A model generated the notes under the pieces. The model was given only the letters and a program-made list of their open reading frames with translations. It ran no database searches and was not told where the DNA came from. The translations under genes were made by a program, and so were the position numbers. From an uncultured Muribaculaceae bacterium (GTDB taxonomy: Bacteria > Bacteroidota > Bacteroidia > Bacteroidales > Muribaculaceae): a stretch of DNA of 64,000 bases. Below, one piece after another: positions 8,249-16,716 of this stretch. The stretch covers positions 62,001-126,000 of the forward strand of contig CAJTXL010000002.1 of assembly GCA_910583525.1 (NCBI GenBank), given 5' to 3'. Every line of letters begins with the position of its first letter. Position 1 is the first letter of the stretch.

Positions 8249-9421
8249 ATGACTGAGATTACACCAAACAATGCCCCCCATATAGTCAGTGCCAAAGATT
8301 TTAGGCTCGACACTGACTACGCTGCGTGGCTCTCTGAAATCAAGCGACGCTATCATTCTGCCCAAATTAAAGCGGCTGTCAAGGTCAATACGGAAAAGCT
8401 GGCGTTCAACTGGAGCGTTGGGCGTGACCTTGTGATGCGCAAGGCTGAAGAAACATGGGGAAGCGGAGTCGTGGAACAGCTTAGCTTTGATTTGCAGGAG
8501 GCTTTTCCTAACGACCGAGGATTTAGCACTACAAATCTTTGGGCGATGAAGAAATGGTATTTATTCTTTTCATCATCGGATGCGATAGAAAAACTCCACC
8601 AAGTTGGTGGAGAACTCCAGCAAGCAAATATTCAGCAGATTATGAAACTGCACCAATTTGGTGGAGATATTGACTTCCCGTTGGTGCTTAGTCTTGTGCC
8701 TTGGCGTCATCAAGTAAACATCATAACCAAATGTAAGTCGGTTGATGAAGCTGTTTTTTATTTGAGGGAGTGTATATTGGGCGGATGGAGCCGTCAGACC
8801 TTAGATAATTCATTGAGGGCGAATCTATACAAGACGCACGGCAACGCTATCACTAATTTCTCGGAGTATCTGCCTGAGGTTCAGTGCCGAATGGCGCAAG
8901 AGATTACAAAGGACAATTATGATTTCGGATTTGTAACCGTTCCTGTCGACTATAAGGAGGAGCAGCTTGAGGCGGCATTGGAACATAACATCACGCGCTT
9001 TCTTCTTGAACTTGGAACCGGATTCGCTTTCATCGGGCGGCAAAAAGAACTGATTGTGGGTGGGCGCAGCCGTAGAATAGATATGCTGTTCTATCATGTT
9101 CGCTTGAAGGCTTACGTTGTCGTGGAATTGAAAGTCAAACCTTTCGACCCGGCTTATGCAGGAAAACTCAATTATTATGTCAACGCAGTTGATGAACTGC
9201 TGAAAGGAGATGATGATAATCCTACTATCGGATTGCTGATATGCAGTGGCAAAGATGAAACAGATGTGCGTTGGGCTTTCAAGGGCATACAGACACCTAT
9301 GGGCGTAGCTTCGTATGATAATGTTCGGGTTGCATCACCCACCGGTCTGCTTCCGTCTGCCGAGGAACTTCAAGCCAGAGTACGGATGGTCGAAGAAGAA
9401 TTTGGCAAATCAGGCGATTGA
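8249..9421 (+). CDS. DUF1016 (YhcG-like) PDDEXK nuclease family protein
   Basis: This 390-residue protein has the DUF1016 N-terminal domain (KRRYHSAQIKAAVKVNTEKLAFNWSVGRDL and FSTTNLWAMKKWY) and a C-terminal PDDEXK nuclease fold, with the aspartate in RRIDMLFYH and the E-x-K in VVVELKVK. The family is linked to DNA recombination or restriction-modification neighbourhoods, but the function is not settled. No restriction or methylase gene is adjacent here. The gene is visibly AT-richer than its neighbours (about 43% GC in one sampled 60-nt stretch) and has its own promoter, which suggests horizontal acquisition. Between the domains the peptide KLHQ(V/F)GG(E/D) occurs twice, encoded by palindromic DNA at 8594-8612 and 8651-8663. 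Confidence 0.87.
   Translation: MTEITPNNAPHIVSAKDFRLDTDYAAWLSEIKRRYHSAQIKAAVKVNTEKLAFNWSVGRDLVMRKAEETWGSGVVEQLSFDLQEAFPNDRGFSTTNLWAMKKWYLFFSSSDAIEKLHQVGGELQQANIQQIMKLHQFGGDIDFPLVLSLVPWRHQVNIITKCKSVDEAVFYLRECILGGWSRQTLDNSLRANLYKTHGNAITNFSEYLPEVQCRMAQEITKDNYDFGFVTVPVDYKEEQLEAALEHNITRFLLELGTGFAFIGRQKELIVGGRSRRIDMLFYHVRLKAYVVVELKVKPFDPAYAGKLNYYVNAVDELLKGDDDNPTIGLLICSGKDETDVRWAFKGIQTPMGVASYDNVRVASPTGLLPSAEELQARVRMVEEEFGKSGD
8594..8663. repeat. Two related palindromes inside the DUF1016 gene
   Basis: CTCCACCAAGTTGGTGGAG (8594-8612) is a perfect palindrome with 9-bp arms and a one-base centre. CACCAATTTGGTG (8651-8663) repeats its core with 6-bp arms. They encode KLHQVGGEL and KLHQFGGDI between the two domains of the nuclease-like protein. 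Both arms and reading frame are kept, so the unit is either a peptide repeat or a DNA or RNA structure. Confidence 0.75.
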
Positions 9422-9508
9422 GCGATATAAATTTTGCATTATCATAATTTGTATAAAGAAACAAATGAAATAATTGCGGAATTATTTCTTTAATCCGAAA
9501 CATTGTGT

Positions 9509-9516
9509 TAAATTTG
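9509..9516 (+). promoter_or_regulatory. Probable -7 element of the carboxyltransferase gene
   Basis: TAAATTTG fits the TAnnTTTG consensus and lies 48 nt before the ATG at 9565. The -33 region is poor: there is no clear TTTG about 20 nt upstream. The rest of the 143-nt gap (9422-9564) is AT-rich and shows no other gene or strong hairpin. Confidence 0.6.
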
Positions 9517-9564
9517 CGACCTGACAAAGTGCAGAAAAAGATATCCATTAAAAAATAGAATAAG

Positions 9565-11433
9565 ATGGAACAACGCAAATTGAAAATACGCGACCTTACC
9601 CTTCGCGACGGACAGCAATCTCTCTTCGCAACACGCCTCAGTCAGGCTGAAATCGACAAATTGCTCCCATTCTACGAGAATGCAGGATTCTACATCATGG
9701 AGGTGTGGGGCGGAGCGGTGCCCGATTCGGTGATGCGTTATCTCGACGAATCTCCATGGGACCGTCTGCGCATCATCTCGAAAGCGATGAACGGAAAGTC
9801 GCTGTTGTCGGCTCTTTCGCGCGGCCGCAACTTGTTCGGATATGTTCCTTATCCCGACTATGTGCTCGAAGGTTTCTATAAAGAGGCTATCGCCAATGGT
9901 CTGAACGTGATGCGCATATTCGATGCCCTCAACGACATCGACAATGTGAAAGAATCTATCCGCCTTATCAACAGCCTCGGAGGCATTGCCGACGGTGCCG
10001 TGTGCTATACGGTGGACCCCAAACCGCAGGCGCCTGCCGAGAAACCGGGATTTTTCAGCCGCCTTTTCGGCAAGAAAATACAGGAGCCGGAGAAGATATT
10101 CACCGACGAATACTTTGTAAAGAAGGCAGTGGAGATGGAAGCTCTCGGTGCAAAGATGATTACGCTAAAAGATATGGCCGGACTGGTCAACCCCTTGAAG
10201 GCCGCGTCAATCATCTCCAAGCTCAAAGCCGCGCTCAAGGTGCCCGTTGATTTCCATACGCACTGCACTCCCGGCTACGGTTTGGCATCGAGCCTTATGG
10301 CTATAATAAACGGTGTAGACATTCTCGACACCAACATATGGTGGTTCGGCGGCGGCTCGGCAGCTCCGGCCATAGAGCTGATATATGTCTTCTGTCAGAA
10401 GCTCGGCATCGAGCTTGAAGCCAACATGGAAGCCGTAGGCGAAATCCGCAAACGTCTGCTCGGCGCACGCGAATCGCTCAAAGCATTCGACCTTGGCAAG
10501 ATGCCGCGTGACTTCGACCCGTTGAAAGACACTCTTCCGGCAAATGTCGACGCTCTCTTCGACACCGCCATCGCCGCAGCGAAAGCCTCAGATGAAGAAG
10601 CGCTTCTCGAAGCGTGCCACGGCATCGAAGAATACTTCGGCTTCCCCAAGCCCAACGAAATCGTTAAGAACGCAGAAGTGCCCGGTGGCATGTACTCGAA
10701 CATGGTTGCCCAGCTGAAATCGCTTGGCGCGAGCGACCTTCTCAACGACGCCATGGCGCTTATTCCGATGGTGCGCCGCGACGCCGGCCTCGTACCTCTT
10801 GTAACTCCTACAAGCCAGATTGTGGGTTCTCAGGCCGTTTCGGTGGCTCTCGACCGCAAAAAAGGCCAGCCGGACTACTCGAATCCCTCGAACCAGTTCA
10901 TAAGCCTCGTCAAAGGCGAGTACGGACACACGCCCGTTCCCGTCGACCCCGATTTCCGCGCCAAGATAACGGGAAGCCCCGAAGAGAAGCCCTACGACGT
11001 AAGCACATATAAGAAACCGGCCAATCCGACCATACCCGAGTTCGGAAACGTTCCTTTGGCAAAGAACAACGAAGAAGAACTTCTGCTCGCGCTTCTGCCG
11101 ACGGTGGCAAACACATTCCTTCGCAAACGTCGTGAAGAAGAGTACAAAGCATCGGCTCCGGCACCCCAGGCTGCTGCAGAGGCTGTCACCGAAGCGGCTC
11201 CGCAAGAGCCCATCACCGGCCCGACGCTTGTGGCACCGATGGGCGGACGCATCATTTCGCTCGACGTCAAGCCCGGTGATGCCGTCAAGAAAGGCCAGGT
11301 GCTTCTTGTCTACGAGGCAATGAAGATGGAAAACGATGTGACCGCCGAGCGCGACAGCACCGTGAAGCGTATCTTCGTCAAGCCCAACGACGTGGTGGGC
11401 ACCGATGCGGTTCTCATCGAATTTGAAGACTGA
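9565..11433 (+). CDS. Biotin-dependent carboxyltransferase with biotin carrier domain (PycB/OadA type)
   Basis: A 622-residue cytoplasmic enzyme with three parts. The first is a HMGL-like TIM barrel starting KIRDLTLRDGQQS, whose Asp and the DFHTHC histidines bind the metal. The second is a PYC/OadA conserved domain. The third, after an Ala/Pro-rich linker, is a C-terminal biotinyl domain with YEAMKMEND and biotinyl lysine K587. This matches pyruvate carboxylase subunit B, the oxaloacetate decarboxylase alpha subunit or the transcarboxylase 5S family. The partner subunit (biotin carboxylase, or OadB/OadG) is not in the window, so which reaction it performs is open. It is a single-gene unit with its own promoter and terminator. 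A fermentative role in pyruvate/oxaloacetate interconversion is likely. Confidence 0.92.
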   Translation: MEQRKLKIRDLTLRDGQQSLFATRLSQAEIDKLLPFYENAGFYIMEVWGGAVPDSVMRYLDESPWDRLRIISKAMNGKSLLSALSRGRNLFGYVPYPDYVLEGFYKEAIANGLNVMRIFDALNDIDNVKESIRLINSLGGIADGAVCYTVDPKPQAPAEKPGFFSRLFGKKIQEPEKIFTDEYFVKKAVEMEALGAKMITLKDMAGLVNPLKAASIISKLKAALKVPVDFHTHCTPGYGLASSLMAIINGVDILDTNIWWFGGGSAAPAIELIYVFCQKLGIELEANMEAVGEIRKRLLGARESLKAFDLGKMPRDFDPLKDTLPANVDALFDTAIAAAKASDEEALLEACHGIEEYFGFPKPNEIVKNAEVPGGMYSNMVAQLKSLGASDLLNDAMALIPMVRRDAGLVPLVTPTSQIVGSQAVSVALDRKKGQPDYSNPSNQFISLVKGEYGHTPVPVDPDFRAKITGSPEEKPYDVSTYKKPANPTIPEFGNVPLAKNNEEELLLALLPTVANTFLRKRREEEYKASAPAPQAAAEAVTEAAPQEPITGPTLVAPMGGRIISLDVKPGDAVKKGQVLLVYEAMKMENDVTAERDSTVKRIFVKPNDVVGTDAVLIEFED

Positions 11434-11451
11434 TATCTGAAACACTCTATA

Positions 11452-11496
11452 CAATCGGCCTCGGACGTTATCGTTCGAGGCCGATTGCTATTTTTT
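11452..11496 (+). terminator. Rho-independent terminator after the carboxyltransferase gene
   Basis: A 16-bp stem (11452-11467 with 11472-11487, one G-T pair, loop TTAT) is followed by CTATTTTTT. It is the strongest intrinsic terminator in the window and isolates the gene from the ROK regulator downstream. Confidence 0.92.
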
Positions 11497-11601
11497 AAGG
11501 GTCCAGAATGTGCTAAAAACACGTTGAGAACGCTCTTTTTGGGTTGACATATTAAAATATTTGGGAGAATATGATAAAAATCGGCGATTTGCATTAAAAA
11601 G

Positions 11602-11633
11602 TTTGCATATTACGTCGGGAGTTTTTAACTTTG
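11602..11633 (+). promoter_or_regulatory. Bacteroidetes-type promoter of the ROK regulator
   Basis: TTTG at 11602-11605 and TAACTTTG at 11626-11633 are spaced by 20 nt. Transcription should start near 11640. That excludes an in-frame ATG at 11635 as translation start and supports the ATG at 11713, leaving a leader of about 70 nt. Confidence 0.8.
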
Positions 11634-11712
11634 CATGTCTTTAATAAATCATGTAAAAAACAAACCGCCGTCGCAGACTGTCTGCTTGGGTCAATCATTC
11701 AAAAATACTGCC

Positions 11713-12927
11713 ATGGAATTGCCTTTGATGACACGCCTTGAAAAAGGGAGCCGAAATGCCCTGATGGCCAAACGTATAATTTTCCATTACCTTAATAATG
11801 GTTACGACACGATTGCAAATCTTGCAAAAGAATTGAACCTCAGCGTGCCTACCGTAAACAAGTTTTTGGAGGAGATGGCTGCGCTCGACATTATCAAGGA
11901 GCAGGGGAAACTCGAAATCAGCGGCGGACGCCATCCGGCGCTTTACGGTCTGAACCCCAAGGCTTGCTATTTCGGTGGTGTCGACATAAAGAGCAATACC
12001 GTCAGCATCGCTGTCATAGACCTATGCGGCAATGTGGTTTCCAAAGCGGACAATATACCATATATATTCGACAATACTCCCGAAAGTCTCGATGAGTTGT
12101 GCTCGCTTGTGCGCGATTTTGTAGCCAAGGTCCCGGTAAAGTCCTCGGAAATCGCCGGAATGAATGTCAATATCTCGGGCCGCGTCAATCCGCGTACGGG
12201 CTACAGTTATAGCCGCTTCAACTTCGAAGAGCGTCCGTTGGCCGATGTAATGACGCAGAAAACCGGTGTGCGCATGTGCATCGACAACGATACCCGAGCT
12301 ATGGCCTTCGGCGAATACATGTGCACGCAGCACCGTGGAGAACGCAATGTTCTCTTTGTCAACGTGAGCTGGGGCATAGGAATAGGCATAATACTCGATG
12401 GCAAGATTTATTCGGGCAAGTCGGGTTTCGCCGGCGAGTTCGGCCATATGGTTACCTACGACAACGAGGTGATATGCCACTGCGGCAAAAAAGGATGCCT
12501 CGAGACTGAAGCCTCGGGCAGCGCCCTGCACCGCAAGCTGTGCGAGCGTCTCGACTCGGGTGCCAACTCTATCATTGCCGAACAATACCGCGCCAATGGC
12601 GGCATTACGCTCGACGACATCCTCGATGCCGTCAAACGCGAAGATTTGCTGTGCCTCGAACTCATCGAAGATGTCGGTCGTGAACTTGGCCGTTGGCTTG
12701 CAGGCCTTATAAACATATTCAATCCCGAAACGGTGATAATAGGCGGCGTGCTTGCCGAAACCGGCGACTATCTCTTGCAGCCCGTCAGGGTGGCGATGCG
12801 CCGCTATTCGCTCAATCTGGTCAATAAGGACACCAAAATAGTGCTGTCGCAGCTCGGACACGACGCCGGCGTTCTCGGCGCATGCGTTATAGCGCGCAGC
12901 CGTGCCTTTGAAGATATACTCGAATAA
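11713..12927 (+). CDS. ROK-family transcriptional regulator (NagC/XylR type)
   Basis: A 404-residue protein with an N-terminal winged helix-turn-helix (TIANLAKELNLSVPTVNKFLEEM) followed by a ROK sugar-kinase-like domain. The zinc motif CHCGKKGC (C255, C257, C262, with an upstream GEFGH histidine) is intact, as in Mlc and NagC. The start at 11713 is set by the promoter at 11602-11633. ROK regulators usually repress sugar genes until a sugar or phosphosugar binds. The genes that follow on the same strand (DUF4434, MFS transporter, epimerase, GH20) are the obvious targets, and the 42-nt gap suggests co-transcription. An N-acetylhexosamine or related effector is an inference from those neighbours. 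A glucokinase role is less likely because of the DNA-binding domain. Confidence 0.9.
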   Translation: MELPLMTRLEKGSRNALMAKRIIFHYLNNGYDTIANLAKELNLSVPTVNKFLEEMAALDIIKEQGKLEISGGRHPALYGLNPKACYFGGVDIKSNTVSIAVIDLCGNVVSKADNIPYIFDNTPESLDELCSLVRDFVAKVPVKSSEIAGMNVNISGRVNPRTGYSYSRFNFEERPLADVMTQKTGVRMCIDNDTRAMAFGEYMCTQHRGERNVLFVNVSWGIGIGIILDGKIYSGKSGFAGEFGHMVTYDNEVICHCGKKGCLETEASGSALHRKLCERLDSGANSIIAEQYRANGGITLDDILDAVKREDLLCLELIEDVGRELGRWLAGLINIFNPETVIIGGVLAETGDYLLQPVRVAMRRYSLNLVNKDTKIVLSQLGHDAGVLGACVIARSRAFEDILE

Positions 12928-12969
12928 CATAGGACTCGCTTCAATCACAATTATCTCTAAAATCAGACT

Positions 12970-14049
12970 ATGGAAGATAGACGCAGTTTTTTGAAAAAAA
13001 TGGCACTGGGGGCATCGGCGTTTGCCATCCCCGGCGTCATCGCCGGCTGCGGCAGCGATGCCAAGGCCGCTTCGGCCGGCGGCAGTGTCGTCACTCCGCG
13101 TGGCGCCGGGCTGCCTATTACCGGTACTTTCCTCGATGAAATCTCGCACGACATCCCCCATCAGAACTGGGGTGAGGCCGAGTGGGACGCCGACTTCGCA
13201 CATATGAAGGCGATGGGAATAGACACGGTGATAATGATACGCTCGGGCTATCGCAAGTTCATTACCTATCCGTCGGAATATCTTACGAGCAAGCGCGGAT
13301 GCTACATGCCGCATGTCGATTTGCTCGATATGTTCCTGCGCCTTGCCGATAAGCACGGCATGAAGTTCTGGTTCGGCCTTTATGATTCGGGTCGCTACTG
13401 GGATACGGGCGACATGAGTTGGGAGGTCGAAGACAACAAGTATGTCATCGACGAGGTATGGCACCGCTACGGTCGGCATCATCCGAGTTTCGGCGGCTGG
13501 TATATCAGCGGTGAAATCAGCCGAGCCACCAAAGGCGCCATCGACTCTTTCCATGCCATGGGCAAGCAGTGCAAGGATGTGTCGGGCGGCCTGCCGACAT
13601 TTATCTCGCCGTGGATAGACGGCAAAAAAGCCGTCATGGCCTCGGGCAGCGCCCTTACCAAAGAGCAGGCTGTCAGTGTCGAGGAGCACGAGCGCGAATG
13701 GAGCGAAATTTTCGACGGCATCCATGATGTCGTCGATGCCTGCGCCTTTCAGGACGGCCATATCGACTACGACGAGCTCGATGCTTTCTTCGAGGTAAAC
13801 AAACGCATGGCCGACCGTTATGGAATGCAGTGTTGGACGAACGCTGAGTCGTTCGACCGCGACATGCCCATCAAGTTCTTCCCCATCAAGTTCGAGAAAC
13901 TGCGCCTGAAACTTGAAGCGGCAAAACGGGCCGGTTATGACCGTGCCATAACTTTCGAGTTCAGCCATTTCATGAGTCCGCAGTCGGCCTATGCCCAGGC
14001 CGGACATCTATACCGCCGCTATTGCGACTATTTCGGCATAAAAATCTAA
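12970..14049 (+). CDS. Tat-exported DUF4434 lipoprotein, probable glycosidase-like barrel
   Basis: A 359-residue protein whose N-terminus combines a twin-arginine motif (EDRRSFLKKMAL) with a lipobox (GVIAGC), so it looks like a Tat-dependent lipoprotein. The mature part starts near 'LPITGTFLDEISHDIPHQNW' and carries the TIM-barrel-like pattern of DUF4434, including 'MKAMGIDTVIMIRSGY', 'FGGWYISGEIS' and 'CWTNAESFDRD'. Members are often annotated as putative glycoside hydrolases, and the E in YISGEIS and the E in TNAESFD are candidate acidic residues. No activity can be assigned. It opens the operon controlled by the ROK protein and lies 6 nt before the transporter gene. Confidence 0.8.
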   Translation: MEDRRSFLKKMALGASAFAIPGVIAGCGSDAKAASAGGSVVTPRGAGLPITGTFLDEISHDIPHQNWGEAEWDADFAHMKAMGIDTVIMIRSGYRKFITYPSEYLTSKRGCYMPHVDLLDMFLRLADKHGMKFWFGLYDSGRYWDTGDMSWEVEDNKYVIDEVWHRYGRHHPSFGGWYISGEISRATKGAIDSFHAMGKQCKDVSGGLPTFISPWIDGKKAVMASGSALTKEQAVSVEEHEREWSEIFDGIHDVVDACAFQDGHIDYDELDAFFEVNKRMADRYGMQCWTNAESFDRDMPIKFFPIKFEKLRLKLEAAKRAGYDRAITFEFSHFMSPQSAYAQAGHLYRRYCDYFGIKI

Positions 14050-14055
14050 TAATCT

Positions 14056-15498
14056 ATGAAACAGGATATAAATTTCGGATACCTCTTGTTCGTGTCTTTC
14101 GTTGCTGCGCTTGGTGGTTTCCTCTACGGTTACGATACGGCAGTGATTTCCGGCACGATTTCGCAGGTGACCGCACAATTCGGCCTCGACTCCATGAGCC
14201 AGGGCTGGTATGTGGGCTGTGCACTTGTCGGTTCTATCGGCGGCGTGGCCGTCGCCGGCATGCTCGGCGATTTCCTCGGCCGTAAAAAGGCGATGGTCGT
14301 GGCCGGCATACTATTCAGCGCATCGGCCATCGGATGTGCCTTCAGCGGCGATTTCAGCCAACTTGTGTTGTGGCGTATCGTCGGAGGCGCAGGCATGGGC
14401 GTGGCTTCAATCATCTGTCCGCTTTATATATCGGAGCTTGCCGCCGCTCAGTACCGAGGCCGGCTTGTGTCGCTCTACCAGCTCGCCATTACCATAGGCT
14501 TTCTTGGGGCCTACCTTATAAACTATTGCCTGCTCGACTATTCGATGGCCGTACATGACCCGTCGGGCTGGTTCGGTCGCATCTTTGTGTCGGAAGCATG
14601 GAGAGGCATGCTGGGCATGGAAACCGTGCCGGCACTCTTGTTCTTTGCCATTATATTCCTTATCCCCGAGAGTCCGAGGTGGCTCATTTCGCGTCAGATG
14701 TTTTCGCGGGGTGCACGCGTGCTCGACAAAATTTACCGCAATCCGGCTTTCGCTCGTGCCGAAGCAGCAAGCGTCGAAGCTTCGCTCGGGGCTGCAAAAG
14801 GCTCTTCGGGCTGGAGCGAACTTAAGCGTCCGCGCATGATGCTCGCGGTGCTGATAGGTGTCGCCATAGCCATTCTCGGCCAGTTCATGGGCGTGAATGC
14901 GGTGCTCTATTACGGTCCGACGATTTTTGAGGATGCAGGCCTTTCAGGCTCCGACTCCCTGTTCTATCAGGTCATGGTAGGCGCAGTCAACACGCTTACG
15001 ACTATTGCCGCCCTGCTTATTATCGATAAGGTAGGCCGTAAAAAGCTTGTCTACTGGGGTGTGTCGGGCATGATTGTGTCCTTGCTGCTCATTGCCGCCT
15101 ATTTCACATGGGGCGCTGCCCTCGGACTTTCGTCGGTGCTTCTGCTTGTGGCGTTCCTGCTCTACATAATGTTCTGTGCCGGTTCGATATGCGCCGTCGT
15201 ATGGGTCATTCTCAGCGAAATGTATCCCACCAAGATACGCGCCCTTGCCATGTCTATAGCCGGCTTCGCGCTTTGGATAGGCACCTACCTCGTAGGGCAG
15301 CTGACGCCATGGCTGCTGTCGAACCTTACGCCGGCAGGCACGTTCCTGCTGTTCGCAGGCATGTGCGTGCCTTATATGCTGATAATGTGGCGTGCGGTGC
15401 CCGAAACAACAGGCCGTACGCTCGAAGAAATAGAAAAATACTGGGATGATTCCGATTCGGTGGCCGCTACGGCTTCCGATGCAGGGAGTTCTATCTGA
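14056..15498 (+). CDS. MFS sugar:proton symporter (sugar porter family)
   Basis: A 480-residue inner-membrane protein with twelve predicted membrane segments. Sugar-porter signatures are all visible: GFLYGYDTAVISG in TM1, LGRKKAM after TM2, RLVSLYQLAITIGF, PESPRWL before the central loop, GQFMGVNAVLYYGPTIF (the usual QQ is GQF here), GRKKLV in loop 8-9 and PETTGRTLEEIE near the C-terminus. It is similar in layout to XylE/GalP-type proton symporters. In this operon it should bring the sugar released by the GH20 enzyme, or a related hexose, into the cytoplasm for the epimerase encoded next. The exact sugar is unknown. Confidence 0.93.
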   Translation: MKQDINFGYLLFVSFVAALGGFLYGYDTAVISGTISQVTAQFGLDSMSQGWYVGCALVGSIGGVAVAGMLGDFLGRKKAMVVAGILFSASAIGCAFSGDFSQLVLWRIVGGAGMGVASIICPLYISELAAAQYRGRLVSLYQLAITIGFLGAYLINYCLLDYSMAVHDPSGWFGRIFVSEAWRGMLGMETVPALLFFAIIFLIPESPRWLISRQMFSRGARVLDKIYRNPAFARAEAASVEASLGAAKGSSGWSELKRPRMMLAVLIGVAIAILGQFMGVNAVLYYGPTIFEDAGLSGSDSLFYQVMVGAVNTLTTIAALLIIDKVGRKKLVYWGVSGMIVSLLLIAAYFTWGAALGLSSVLLLVAFLLYIMFCAGSICAVVWVILSEMYPTKIRALAMSIAGFALWIGTYLVGQLTPWLLSNLTPAGTFLLFAGMCVPYMLIMWRAVPETTGRTLEEIEKYWDDSDSVAATASDAGSSI

Positions 15499-15521
15499 TA
15501 ACTATAATAACAACTGAAAAA

Positions 15522-16712
15522 ATGACTCACAATCTCGACGAACTTATAGAGCAATACCGTGCGGAACTTTTTGACTCAGTTCTGCCTTTTTGGCTCGAAA
15601 ATTCCATAGATAAAGAATACGGCGGCTATTTCACCTGTCTCGACCGTCAGGGCAAAGTGTTCGACACCGACAAATTCATATGGCTTCAGGGCCGAGAGGT
15701 TTGGCTGTTCTCGATGCTTTACAACAATGTGGCTCCCAGGCAAGAATGGCTCGATGCGGCAGTGTCGGGTGCGAAATTTCTGAAAGAGCACGGCCACGAC
15801 GGCAACTTCAACTGGTATTTTTCTGTGACGCGCGACGGCAAACCGCTGGTTGAGCCGTACAACATTTTCTCCAACACCTTCGCCACGATGGCTTTCGGTC
15901 AGCTCGCCAAAGCCACGGGATGCAAGGAGTACGAGAGCATAGCCCTCAACACATGGAACGAGGTGCTAAAACGTCGCGAGAACCCCAAAGGAAAGTGGAA
16001 CAAGCTTCATCCCGGCACGCGTCAGCTCAAAAACTTCGCCCTGCCGATGATTTTGTGTAACCTCGTGCTCGAAATACAGCATCTGCTTGACGAGAGCATG
16101 CTAAAAAAGACCACCGACGACTTTTTGCACGAAGTGCTCGACGTGTTCATCCGTCCCGAACTTGGCGGCATAGTCATGGAGAATGTGCTTGAAGACGGCA
16201 CTCTCTGCGACTGCTTCGAAGGCCGCCACATGAACCCGGGGCATGCTATCGAAGCCATGTGGTTCATCATGGACCTGGGCCGCCGCCTCAACCGTCCCGA
16301 ACTGATAGAGCTTGCCAAAGACACCGCCCTGCGCATGGCCGAATACGGCTGGGACAAGGAATTCGGCGGAATATACTACTTCATGGACCTCAAAGGCTGT
16401 CCGCCCCAGGAACTCGAATGGGACCAGAAATTGTGGTGGGTACACCTCGAAACCATGATTTCGATGATTAAGGGCTATCGCCTTACCGGCGACAAGCGCT
16501 GTCTCGAATGGTTCGAGCGCGTGCACGACTATGCCTGGGAGCATTTCAAAGATAAAGAATATCCCGAATGGTTCGGCTACCTCAACCGTCGCGGCGAAGT
16601 GTTGCTGCCGCTTAAAGGCGGCAAATGGAAAGGCTGCTTCCATGTTCCGCGCGGTCTCTACCAGGTGTGGACTGTCCTGAAAGAAATGAAGGAAGAAGGC
16701 ATAGAACTATAG
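15522..16712 (+). CDS. AGE-family sugar 2-epimerase
   Basis: A 396-residue cytoplasmic (alpha/alpha)6-barrel protein of the N-acylglucosamine 2-epimerase family. Visible hallmarks are FIWLQGREVWLFSMLYN near residue 50, RHMNPGHAIEAMWF with the catalytic-type histidine, and KLWWVHLETMISM with the second histidine. Known members interconvert GlcNAc/ManNAc, glucose/mannose or epimerise cellobiose. The length and the presence of a GH20 gene and a sugar transporter in the operon favour an N-acetylhexosamine or a free hexose. In Bacteroides nan operons an AGE protein and an MFS transporter accompany a sialic acid lyase, but no lyase gene is present here. Confidence 0.88.
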   Translation: MTHNLDELIEQYRAELFDSVLPFWLENSIDKEYGGYFTCLDRQGKVFDTDKFIWLQGREVWLFSMLYNNVAPRQEWLDAAVSGAKFLKEHGHDGNFNWYFSVTRDGKPLVEPYNIFSNTFATMAFGQLAKATGCKEYESIALNTWNEVLKRRENPKGKWNKLHPGTRQLKNFALPMILCNLVLEIQHLLDESMLKKTTDDFLHEVLDVFIRPELGGIVMENVLEDGTLCDCFEGRHMNPGHAIEAMWFIMDLGRRLNRPELIELAKDTALRMAEYGWDKEFGGIYYFMDLKGCPPQELEWDQKLWWVHLETMISMIKGYRLTGDKRCLEWFERVHDYAWEHFKDKEYPEWFGYLNRRGEVLLPLKGGKWKGCFHVPRGLYQVWTVLKEMKEEGIEL

Positions 16713-16716
16713 CAGT

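Noticed and set aside
12022..14007. Minus-strand frame of about 660 codons spanning two genes
   Set aside because: It crosses the ROK and DUF4434 genes, both of which have clear families on the plus strand.
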